The position numbers and the translations under genes were made by a program. From the NCBI GenBank assembly GCA_964405975.1, contig CAYOPW010000001.1:62001-126000 (forward strand): a DNA stretch of 64,000 bases. Reading direction: 5' to 3'. Below, piece after piece: positions 25,473-32,915 of this stretch; the first letter of the stretch is position 1; every line of letters begins with the position of its first letter. The notes below the pieces were generated by a model, which was not told where the DNA came from, ran no database searches, and saw only the letters and a program-made list of their open reading frames with translations. The DNA comes from Hyphomicrobium_A sp964405975 (GTDB lineage Bacteria; Pseudomonadota; Alphaproteobacteria; Rhizobiales; Hyphomicrobiaceae).

Positions 25473-26828
25473 GTGAGTGCACTCGTTCTTGCGCCCGACT
25501 TAAAGCGAACCGCGCGCGTTGGCCCCGAGGCGGGCGAAGCAAGTAGCTACGTCGACAGACTTGTACATTCGCCGAAAGATCGCCGGATCGAATCCACCGG
25601 ACTCGCTGAGGCGATCGATCTGCATGTTATCGAAAGCCAAATTGTTCCTGTGCCGAACCCGCGGCCGGCCACCTTGTTTGGCTCAGGCAAGGTCGAGGCC
25701 CTTGGCACGTTCATCGCCGCGCACGAGATAGCACTCATTATCATTGACCACCCCCTGACGCCGATACAGCAGCGCAATTTGGAGCGGGCGTGGCGCGCAA
25801 AGGTTCTCGATCGTACGAGTCTCATTTTGGAGATCTTCGGCAGGAGAGCACGCACGCGTGAGGGGCGGCTGCAAGTCGAATTGGCGCATCTTTCATACCA
25901 AAAGAGCCGCTTGGTACGCAGTTGGACTCACTTGGAACGCCAGCGCGGCGGTTACGGCTTCCTGGGTGGTCCGGGCGAAGCTCAAATCGAGCTCGACCGG
26001 CGCATGATCGATGAGCGCATCATGGCGATCCGCAAAGAGTTGGAAGTTGTCGTGAGGACGCGCGAACTGCATCGCAGGGGCCGGCGGCGTGTACCGTACC
26101 CGATCATTGCAATCGTGGGCTATACGAATGCGGGAAAGTCTACGCTGTTTAATTCCATCACCGGCGCGGACGTGTTTGCCAAGCAGCAGGTGTTCGCCAC
26201 GCTCGATCCAACCATGCGCGAAGTGCGCTTAAAGAGCGGGCGCCGCATCATCTTATCCGACACCGTTGGCTTTATCTCCGACCTGCCAACGACGCTCATC
26301 GCCGCCTTCCGCGCAACATTAGAAGAGGTGATCGAGGCTGATCTGATCTTGCACGTACGCGACATATCGCACCAAGAAACGCAGATGCAGGCGCGAGACG
26401 TGGAGTTGGTGTTGAATGACCTCGGAATCGATACTGTGACAGCCGATAGCCACATCCTAGAAGTATGGAACAAGATTGATCTCCTGAGCCCCATCACGCG
26501 TGATGAGGCAAGGAGTGCCGCGCAATGGCCGGAGGAGCGCCCCGTTCCTGTCTCGGCGACAACCGGCGAGGGCATGGATGATCTGCTCGCGGCCATCGAT
26601 GCCCGGTTGGGGCGAAATGATGAAATCCTGGACCTCATAATTCCAGCGCATGAAGGCCGGCTTGTGAACTGGCTTTACGAAGAGGCGCAAGTGCTGGAAC
26701 GCGAAGCGATGGAAACGGGCGCTGTGCGCGCGCGCGTGCGTATCGCCGGGGAGAAAAAGGAGCGCCTGCTTGCCCAGGTTCGGCGTGCAGGGGCAGAGCT
26801 AAAGGTGCTAATGCCGGTGAGTGCGTGA
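25473..26828 (+). CDS. hflX: ribosome-associated GTPase HflX
   Basis: HflX is a GTPase that binds the large ribosomal subunit and splits stalled or stressed ribosomes. The 451-residue protein has the N-terminal HflX domain with its glycine-rich segment (RGGYGFLGGPGEAQIELDRR), and a G domain with G1 GYTNAGKST, G3 DTVGF and G4 NKID. The start is taken as GTG 25473; an ATG 12 bases upstream is out of frame and hits a stop at once. It follows hfq, as usual. Assignment is firm; start choice is moderate. Confidence 0.95.
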   Translation: MSALVLAPDLKRTARVGPEAGEASSYVDRLVHSPKDRRIESTGLAEAIDLHVIESQIVPVPNPRPATLFGSGKVEALGTFIAAHEIALIIIDHPLTPIQQRNLERAWRAKVLDRTSLILEIFGRRARTREGRLQVELAHLSYQKSRLVRSWTHLERQRGGYGFLGGPGEAQIELDRRMIDERIMAIRKELEVVVRTRELHRRGRRRVPYPIIAIVGYTNAGKSTLFNSITGADVFAKQQVFATLDPTMREVRLKSGRRIILSDTVGFISDLPTTLIAAFRATLEEVIEADLILHVRDISHQETQMQARDVELVLNDLGIDTVTADSHILEVWNKIDLLSPITRDEARSAAQWPEERPVPVSATTGEGMDDLLAAIDARLGRNDEILDLIIPAHEGRLVNWLYEEAQVLEREAMETGAVRARVRIAGEKKERLLAQVRRAGAELKVLMPVSA

Positions 26829-26835
26829 CAGGGCA

Positions 26836-27666
26836 TTAATGCCCGCGTTCCTTGGCCTTTGCTTCGTCCCAAAGCGCGTCCATCTCCGCCAAATCCGAAT
26901 CTGAAGGCGTGCGGCCGTTCGCAGCAAGCCGCTCTTCAATGTAGCGAAAGCGGCGAACAAACTTCTGGTTTGCGCTGCGCAAGCTTGCCTCTGGATCGAG
27001 CTTGAGGTGGCGCGCCACATTGGCGATGACGAATAAGAGGTCGCCCAACTCCTGTTCGACGGCCTGAGTATCGGACTCAGATCCTGAGCGGCTCTTCGCG
27101 ATCACATCTTCCAGCTCCCCCAACTCCTCGTTGAGCTTGTCGAGAACCGGGGCCAGCGACGGCCAGTCAAATCCAACCTTGGCGGCTTTGTTCTGCAACT
27201 TGACCGCGCGCGTCAGCGCAGGCAGGGCGGCCGGCACTTCATCGAGCACGCTGACTGAGGGAGCCGTTCCGGCTTTCTCCTGCGCCTTGATGCGATCCCA
27301 GAACCCTGGTGCGGCACCAGCTGCGCGCTCCTCGGCGGTGCCAAACACATGCGGATGACGGCGGATCATCTTGCGCGTGATGGCGTCAACAACATCGTCG
27401 AATGCGAACGCGTGGTGCTCTTGCGCCATGCGCGAGTGATAGACAACCTGGAGCAGCAGATCGCCGAGTTCGTCTTTGAGTGCAGCAAGGTCGTCGCGCG
27501 CGATCGCGTCGGCCACCTCATAGGCTTCTTCGATTGTGTAAGGCGCGATCGTCGCAAACGTCTGCTCAAGATCCCACGGACAACCCGTGCCCGGCGTGCG
27601 TAGCGCGGCCATGACGGCAAGGAGGTCGGGGAGGGTCTTCTTCGCACCGTTGTTGTCCACGAGCAT
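26836..27666 (-). CDS. mazG: nucleoside triphosphate pyrophosphohydrolase MazG
   Basis: MazG hydrolyses nucleoside triphosphates to monophosphates and removes abnormal nucleotides. The 276-residue protein has two MazG domains: the first with CPWDLEQTFATIAPYTIEEAYEVADAI and the EEXXE/EXXD metal motif followed by LKDELGDLLLQVVYHSRMA, and the second around VEQELGDLLFVIANVARHL. It converges on hflX with only seven bases between the stops, and is divergent from the membrane-protein gene at 27737. The hflX-mazG arrangement is common in this order. Confidence 0.95.
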   Translation of the reverse strand: MLVDNNGAKKTLPDLLAVMAALRTPGTGCPWDLEQTFATIAPYTIEEAYEVADAIARDDLAALKDELGDLLLQVVYHSRMAQEHHAFAFDDVVDAITRKMIRRHPHVFGTAEERAAGAAPGFWDRIKAQEKAGTAPSVSVLDEVPAALPALTRAVKLQNKAAKVGFDWPSLAPVLDKLNEELGELEDVIAKSRSGSESDTQAVEQELGDLLFVIANVARHLKLDPEASLRSANQKFVRRFRYIEERLAANGRTPSDSDLAEMDALWDEAKAKERGH

Positions 27667-27736
27667 TGCTCTCCGATAAGGTGGCCCTCAGCTAGGGGAG
27701 GGCGTCTATAGAAACGCCAGCCAAACTGGGGGCGAT

Positions 27737-28492
27737 ATGATCGTGATGCGCATCCTCGTCAACGCCTTGATCATGGCAGCCGAGCTGACCGCTGTGGCGG
27801 GCGTTGCCGCGTTCGGGTATCACTACCCGTTCATCTTCGCCGGTGCGACCGCAGGCTTGAGTTTCCTCCTGGGCTTGAGGCTTGAGATCGCGCGTCTGCG
27901 CTATGAGCTGCCGTTCTACTTCGCGGGTGCAATCAAACGCAGTGCGATCCTCACGGGTATCGTCGGGTCCGTGGAGGCGATCTTTAAGGGGGTGTTGGCG
28001 GGCGTTGCGGCGCTGTTCACTTTCTCTGGCACCGATCACGACCGGCTATTCTGGGTCGCCGTTCTATTCGGCGTGTGCGTTTACGTTGGTGCCAGCGTGC
28101 TACGTTTCTTATCGATAAAGGCTGACGCGCTGCCCATGCGCTGGGGCTACTTCCGGCTTGCCGCGATGCTTGGGCTTCTCTTTTCAGCGGGGCTCGCATT
28201 GATGACGCTGTTTGGCGTCCTTACGACGCCCAGTGTCGCTGATATCGGCTGGAAGATCATCTTCGATATGCCACCCAAGCCCACGGTCGAGCAGGCCAGT
28301 GAACTTCTGTTCCAGATCAAGCAAGCATTCGACGATTTCATTGTTACGGCGCTGAGCGTTTTTATGAACCAGGACCTCGCACGGCTCATTGGCATCGTGA
28401 TCAGCGTGAATGTGCTCTCAGGATTTGTCAGCGCAGTCTATGCCGCGATCATCTCAACGGGGGTTCGCCGCGCAGAGGAGGCGCAGCCTTGA
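27737..28492 (+). CDS. unidentified multi-pass membrane protein
   Basis: I do not recognise this 251-residue protein. It has about five to six hydrophobic segments: residues 6-25, 30-47, 67-95 (weaker, around ILTGIVGSVEAIFKGVLAGVAALF), 106-125 (LFWVAVLFGVCVYVGASVL), 139-162 (LAAMLGLLFSAGLALMTLFGVL) and 214-240 (LIGIVISVNVLSGFVSAVYAAII). Between the last two is a soluble stretch of about 45 residues containing FDMPPKPTVEQASELLFQIKQAFDDF. No transporter or enzyme motif stands out. The gene is divergent from mazG and is followed by an AT-rich spacer before the convergent pepA gene. An inner-membrane location is clear; the function is not. Confidence 0.75.
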   Translation: MIVMRILVNALIMAAELTAVAGVAAFGYHYPFIFAGATAGLSFLLGLRLEIARLRYELPFYFAGAIKRSAILTGIVGSVEAIFKGVLAGVAALFTFSGTDHDRLFWVAVLFGVCVYVGASVLRFLSIKADALPMRWGYFRLAAMLGLLFSAGLALMTLFGVLTTPSVADIGWKIIFDMPPKPTVEQASELLFQIKQAFDDFIVTALSVFMNQDLARLIGIVISVNVLSGFVSAVYAAIISTGVRRAEEAQP

Positions 28493-28539
28493 GACGATTG
28501 CGTCGACTGTGCTCAATGGACCCGACTCCATAAAGTGAC

Positions 28540-28620
28540 ACCTAGTTCGCATAATATATATTATGGAAAATATCTTGGTTGATAAGTTTGTTATCAGTAA
28601 GTTAATTTCTGTCCCAATTC
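28540..28620. repeat. AT-rich spacer with a 16-base palindrome and a second dyad
   Basis: This stretch between two convergent genes is strikingly AT-rich in a GC-rich neighbourhood. It contains the perfect 16-base palindrome CATAATATATATTATG at 28550-28565 and the inverted repeat TGATAA (28580-28585) / TTATCA (28591-28596). It could be a bidirectional terminator region, a protein-binding site, or a remnant of foreign DNA. A frame of 49 codons beginning at 28563 runs into pepA on the other strand and is probably chance. Confidence 0.6.
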
Positions 28621-28655
28621 GCGCTAATCGTCATCACTGTTACGCAGCCGCAAGT

Positions 28656-30173
28656 CTACTTCTCATACCTGTCGGCGACGAAACGGTCGAGCAAACGCAC
28701 GCCCCAGCCTGATCCCCAGCTCGGATTAATATCCGATTTGGGCGCGTCCATCGCGGTGCCGGCCAGATCGATGTGCGCCCAAGGCGTATCTTTCACGAAG
28801 GCTTTGAGAAATGCAGCGGCCGTGCACGCCCCTGCCCAGCGTCCGCCAAGGTTTTTGATGTCGGCGTTCTTGGATTCCATCATCTTATCGTAAGCCTTAT
28901 CGAGTGGCATTCGCCACACCTTCTCGCCTGTCGTCGAGGAGGCATCGAGCAGATCGTTGGCGAGTTTGTCATCGTTGACGAACAACCCAGCGTACTCCTT
29001 GCCGAGTGCCATCATGATGGCGCCCGTCAACGTCGCAAGATCGACAATGAGCCGGGGTTTGAAACGCTCCTGAACATAGGAAATCAGGTCGCCGAGAACG
29101 AGGCGCCCCTCTGCGTCCGTATTTAACACCTCGACCGTTTGGCCTGAGTACGATGTCACAATATCACCGGGTCGTGTTGCAGAACCTGAAGGCATGTTCT
29201 CCACAAGCCCGATGATACCGACCGCATTGACGTTCGCTTTGCGCTCGGCCAGCGCGTGCATGAGCCCGACGACGCAGGCCGCCCCCCCCATGTCGCCTTT
29301 CATGTCCTCCATACCCGAAGACGGCTTGATTGAAATTCCGCCAGTATCAAACACCACGCCCTTTCCGATAAAGGCCAGGGGTTTGGAGCGTTTCGATTTT
29401 GCCCCGTGCCACTGCATGATAGCCACACGCGCAGGCCGCACGCTGCCTTGAGCGACGGCAAGTAGCGCCCCCATTTTGAGGTCGGCGATTTGCTCGGCAT
29501 CAAGAATTTCAACCTCGACGCCGACGTTTTCCAGATCGCGCGCCCGCTCAGCAAATTCGATGGGTCCCAATACGTTGGCTGGCTCGTTGACGAGATCGCG
29601 GGCCATGACGACGCCGTTGGCGACCGCTTCATAGCGGGCAAAGGCCGCGCGTGCCTTATCGGAGTTGGCACAGTGAATGACGAGCTTCTTTAGACGGCCA
29701 GAGGCCGCGTTCTCTTCATCGTTGCCTTTCTTCGTCTGGTATTTACTGAACTCATAAAGACGCAGCGCAGCGCCGAAACCTAAAAGCGCGGAAATTGTTT
29801 CCGCCTTCATGCCGCCGGTGGTCATCATGTCAGCAATCAGGCTTGCCGTCCCCGCCTTGCGCGCCGAGATTGCTCCGGCAATCGCACCGCCAAGCGTCAC
29901 CCAATCGCTTTCTTTCAGATCAGCAGCCTTACCAATACCAAACACCAAGAGGCGGCTAATAGCGATGCGTGGCGGCGCGAGGAGTTCGGCGGTGCTTTTC
30001 TTCTTGCCTTTAAATTGTGCTGCCTCAGCGGCCTTCAGAATTGCGCCGCCCGAGCCGGAATCGAGTTCCTTGGCGCGGCTCCCAAGTGCCATGTCGTCGC
30101 TTGCAAGCACGACAGTCATGGCTTCGGGGTCGGCTCCTAATGGGGCGAATACAATTTCAGGACGTTCAGACAT
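28656..30173 (-). CDS. pepA: leucyl aminopeptidase (M17)
   Basis: PepA removes N-terminal residues from peptides using two metal ions. The 505-residue protein shows the M17 signature NTDAEGRLVLGDL, the metal-binding segments GKGVVFDTGGISIKPSSGMEDMKGDMGGA, and the C-terminal WAHIDLAGTAM. ATG 30173 (MSERPEIVFAPLG) is chosen because it begins the family N-terminal domain and follows a GGGAG site; a longer open frame to 30386 adds unconserved sequence. It is divergent from lptF with about 400 bases between. The holC gene that often follows pepA is not present here. Confidence 0.95.
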   Translation of the reverse strand: MSERPEIVFAPLGADPEAMTVVLASDDMALGSRAKELDSGSGGAILKAAEAAQFKGKKKSTAELLAPPRIAISRLLVFGIGKAADLKESDWVTLGGAIAGAISARKAGTASLIADMMTTGGMKAETISALLGFGAALRLYEFSKYQTKKGNDEENAASGRLKKLVIHCANSDKARAAFARYEAVANGVVMARDLVNEPANVLGPIEFAERARDLENVGVEVEILDAEQIADLKMGALLAVAQGSVRPARVAIMQWHGAKSKRSKPLAFIGKGVVFDTGGISIKPSSGMEDMKGDMGGAACVVGLMHALAERKANVNAVGIIGLVENMPSGSATRPGDIVTSYSGQTVEVLNTDAEGRLVLGDLISYVQERFKPRLIVDLATLTGAIMMALGKEYAGLFVNDDKLANDLLDASSTTGEKVWRMPLDKAYDKMMESKNADIKNLGGRWAGACTAAAFLKAFVKDTPWAHIDLAGTAMDAPKSDINPSWGSGWGVRLLDRFVADRYEK

Positions 30174-30582
30174 CTGACGGGCTCCCAGTTGGAGGCTTTT
30201 CGGGGCTGCCTGACTAGGAGGCAAAAGCGGGGCCGCTCGCGGATGACGTATCCGCGCGACTGCTTCCGCTGCCGAAAAACGGAAGACCCCGAACCTTGCA
30301 TGCAGGCAGGGAGAGGACGACGGTCGCGTCGCATCCCGAGCTAAGCCAGTCACGGGACAGTTGCAACCAAAGCCCGCGAAAAGCACGAATTTTTGTGATC
30401 CTGAGGAAGAAGTACGTTCCCGCTACGTTCACAATCGTAGCAGTCCGGCACCAACCTGTTACTTGATTGCCGAATGTCTGGTGATGGGCCGAACTTTCGC
30501 CACGCTGCTATGGGACTTGGGAATCTGGGACCGATTCAGGGCTCGTCGTGAAGAAGAGCCCCAATTCACCTCGTCGGATGCG
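30174..30582. promoter_or_regulatory. divergent pepA-lptF spacer with clustered dyads
   Basis: This stretch of about 400 bases separates two divergent genes and should hold both promoters, though I found no strong -35/-10 pair. It holds inverted repeats: GCTTTT (30195-30200) with AAAAGC (30223-30228); CGCGGAT (30238-30244) with ATCCGCG (30250-30256) around GACGT; and CTTCCG (30263-30268) with CGGAAG (30280-30285). The middle one is a perfect 19-base dyad. The part near lptF is open in the lptF frame but does not look like LptF sequence, so I treat it as non-coding. Confidence 0.5.
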
Positions 30583-31821
30583 ATGACAATCTTTGAAAGG
30601 TATGTCTTTCGGCAGGCCGGCGGAGCGCTGCTGATCATCCTCTTTTCGCTGTCGGCCATCGTATGGGTTGCCCTTGCACTCCGGCAGCTCAATGTCGTGA
30701 CGTCGCAGGGCCAAAGCGCGTGGATGCTGTTCAAGATGACCACGCTCGCTTTGCCGGGCTTGATTGCAATTATTGCTCCATTCGCCCTGCTGATTGCCAC
30801 CATCCACACGCTCAACCGTCTTAACGGCGACAGCGAGCTGATCGTATTGACCGCATCGGGTGCAACCATCTGGACCCCGGCCAAGCCAATCCTTCTGCTC
30901 GCCACGCTCGTTGCTCTGGGCGTCACCTTTGTCAACCACGCAGCTATGCCCTGGAGCTTTCGGCTCTTGCGCCAATACGTTGTCCAGGTGCGGACCGACC
31001 TTTTGACCCAAGTCATTCAACCGGGGCGCTTTTCTAGCCCTGAGCGCAATCTGACATTTCACATCCGCGAGCGCACCCTCAACGGTGAGCTCCGGGGCCT
31101 CATCATGCATGACACGCGCGATAAAAAGCAGAGCCAATCCTACTTGGCGGAGCGGGGCGTGATCGTAAAGCAGGAGCCGTCCAGCTATCTGGTTATGAGC
31201 GAGGGCCATATTGTGCGGCGACAGGCCGGCGACGAACCAGCTCAAGTGATCGCGTTCGATAAGTACGCAATCGATTTGGCGCAGTTCGAGCGCAAGGTGG
31301 CGGGCCAAAATAGCGATCTCAAAACCCGCGAACGCTATCTGAGCGAGCTACTTAATCCTGAGCCGACGAGCAAAAGATACCGACAAGCACCAGGACGCTT
31401 TTGGGCCGAAGTGCATGAGCGCTTCTCAAACCCGCTCTACCCTATTGCGTTTGCGTTGATCGCGCTGGCGTGGGTCGGCCAAGCCCAGAGCACGCGTCAG
31501 AACCGGCTGCACTACGTCGCGGCCGCGTTCGTCATAGCCGTAGGCGCGCGCGTGGCGGGCCTTGCACTCAACAACATCGTTTCCGTTGAAACCGTCTTGG
31601 CCCCCCTGCTTTACGTGTTGCCAATTGCTGCAGCCGGCTCGGCGTTATGGCTCTTAAGTCACCCCACACGTGAGCCAACTGCGCCCGCCTTCATTGCAGA
31701 GCTGTTCGAAGCGATCACAGGGGTTTTCCGCAAATTTCCGAACATTTTTGCTCGAAGAAATAAAGGACAGACAGCGCTTCGCCAGCTCCCTGCCCCTAGT
31801 CGCGGAGCCAATGTGCGATGA
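30583..31821 (+). CDS. lptF: LPS export permease LptF
   Basis: LptF and LptG form the membrane part of the LptB2FG transporter that pulls lipopolysaccharide from the inner membrane towards LptC and LptA. This protein of about 412 residues has N-terminal helices (YVFRQAGGALLIILFSLSAIVWVALALRQ, then MLFKMTTLALPGLIAIIAPFALLIATIHTLNRL), a periplasmic beta-jellyroll domain (about residues 130-270) and a C-terminal group of helices (VHERFSNPLYPIAFALIALAWVG). ATG 30583 (MTIFERYVF) gives the normal family N-terminus, although its ribosome site is weak. lptG overlaps by four bases. Confidence 0.93.
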   Translation: MTIFERYVFRQAGGALLIILFSLSAIVWVALALRQLNVVTSQGQSAWMLFKMTTLALPGLIAIIAPFALLIATIHTLNRLNGDSELIVLTASGATIWTPAKPILLLATLVALGVTFVNHAAMPWSFRLLRQYVVQVRTDLLTQVIQPGRFSSPERNLTFHIRERTLNGELRGLIMHDTRDKKQSQSYLAERGVIVKQEPSSYLVMSEGHIVRRQAGDEPAQVIAFDKYAIDLAQFERKVAGQNSDLKTRERYLSELLNPEPTSKRYRQAPGRFWAEVHERFSNPLYPIAFALIALAWVGQAQSTRQNRLHYVAAAFVIAVGARVAGLALNNIVSVETVLAPLLYVLPIAAAGSALWLLSHPTREPTAPAFIAELFEAITGVFRKFPNIFARRNKGQTALRQLPAPSRGANVR

Positions 31822-32915
31822 CCCAATTCAGCATCCTAACCCGGTACATCGCGAAGCGGTTCGTTCTAGCGATACTGCTAACATTCCTTCTTTGTTCTCT
31901 TCTCATCTACATGATCGATTTGGTCGAACTGCTGCGCCAGTCGGGCAAGTACGGCGGTGCGTCCATCTGGACCGTGGCCTTCATTGGGCTGCTTAGATTG
32001 CCCGCCTATGCGGAATATCTCGTCGCATTCGCAGTACTCGTCGGCAGTATCGGGACGCTCCTGGTGCTCAGCCGCAAAAGCGAACTGACCGTGATGCGGG
32101 CCGGCGGGATGTCGGTATGGCAGTTTCTCAAGCCAGGCATAATTGTAGCGATCATTCTCGGGACGTTTGGCGTAGCTGTTTTTAATCCGATAGCCGCTGG
32201 TGCACGCAGCAAGTCCGAGGCCGTCTACGCGGAGACTTTTGGCAGGGAAACCAACTTGTTACGTTCGCGCTCCGCGGGCGGGTCGTGGCTGCGCCAGGAC
32301 GGCGCCGATGGTCAGTCCGTCATCAGCGCCGCGCTAGCCTCCAATCGAGGGCTAACGCTGACCGGCGTTACGGTGTTCATTTTTGATCACGGCGGCCACT
32401 TTGTGGAGCGCATCGATGGGGCTCGCGCGGACTTGCGGGTTGGTTTTTGGGAGATCCAGGATGCCTGGGTCGCCAGGATCGGCCAAGAGCCGGAAAAATT
32501 CGAAAAGTATCTCTTGTCCACCTATCTGACACCCGAGCGTGTGTCCGACGCCCTTGGTACGCTATCGTCAATGTCATTTTGGGAGCTGCCGGGCCTGATA
32601 GAAGTCGCTGAAAAAGCGCAACTTTCAGCCAATCGGCTACGCATCCAGTACGCGTCTCTTCTCTCCCGTCCAATGCTGTGTGCAGCAATGGTCCTTTTAG
32701 CGGCAACTGTGTCGTTGCGGTCATTCCGCTCCGGGGGCATCCAGACTATGATTATTGCAGGTTTGGCGGGGGGTTTAGGCTTTTTTCTACTCGCAGAAGT
32801 CTCTCGACAGATCGGAGTGGCCGGATTGGTGCCTGCCTGGGCGGCGATCTGGTTGCCTATTGCCTTGGTTTTCGTTGTCTCGGCATCAGTGCTTTTGCAC
32901 CAGGAGGATGGCTGA
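31818..32915 (+). CDS. lptG: LPS export permease LptG
   Basis: LptG is the partner of LptF in the LPS export transporter. The 365-residue protein has the same plan: helices at about residues 13-35 and 55-80 (LPAYAEYLVAFAVLVGSIGTLLVLSRKSELTVMRAGGMS), a periplasmic domain, and C-terminal helices (LSRPMLCAAMVLLAATVSL and the following segments). The coupling-helix region SELTVMRAGGMS is well conserved. The start overlaps the lptF stop (ATGA). lptD follows at once, so inner- and outer-membrane parts of the export machine are co-expressed. Confidence 0.95.
   Translation: MTQFSILTRYIAKRFVLAILLTFLLCSLLIYMIDLVELLRQSGKYGGASIWTVAFIGLLRLPAYAEYLVAFAVLVGSIGTLLVLSRKSELTVMRAGGMSVWQFLKPGIIVAIILGTFGVAVFNPIAAGARSKSEAVYAETFGRETNLLRSRSAGGSWLRQDGADGQSVISAALASNRGLTLTGVTVFIFDHGGHFVERIDGARADLRVGFWEIQDAWVARIGQEPEKFEKYLLSTYLTPERVSDALGTLSSMSFWELPGLIEVAEKAQLSANRLRIQYASLLSRPMLCAAMVLLAATVSLRSFRSGGIQTMIIAGLAGGLGFFLLAEVSRQIGVAGLVPAWAAIWLPIALVFVVSASVLLHQEDG

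Noticed and set aside
28563..28712. A 49-codon open frame beginning in the AT-rich palindrome.
   Set aside because: It has no ribosome site, and its second half is the antisense of the pepA end. It is most likely chance.
30361..30582. Extended N-terminus of LptF (74 extra residues).
   Set aside because: The extra residues do not look like LptF, which starts with a short segment before the first helix. ATG 30583 gives the normal form.
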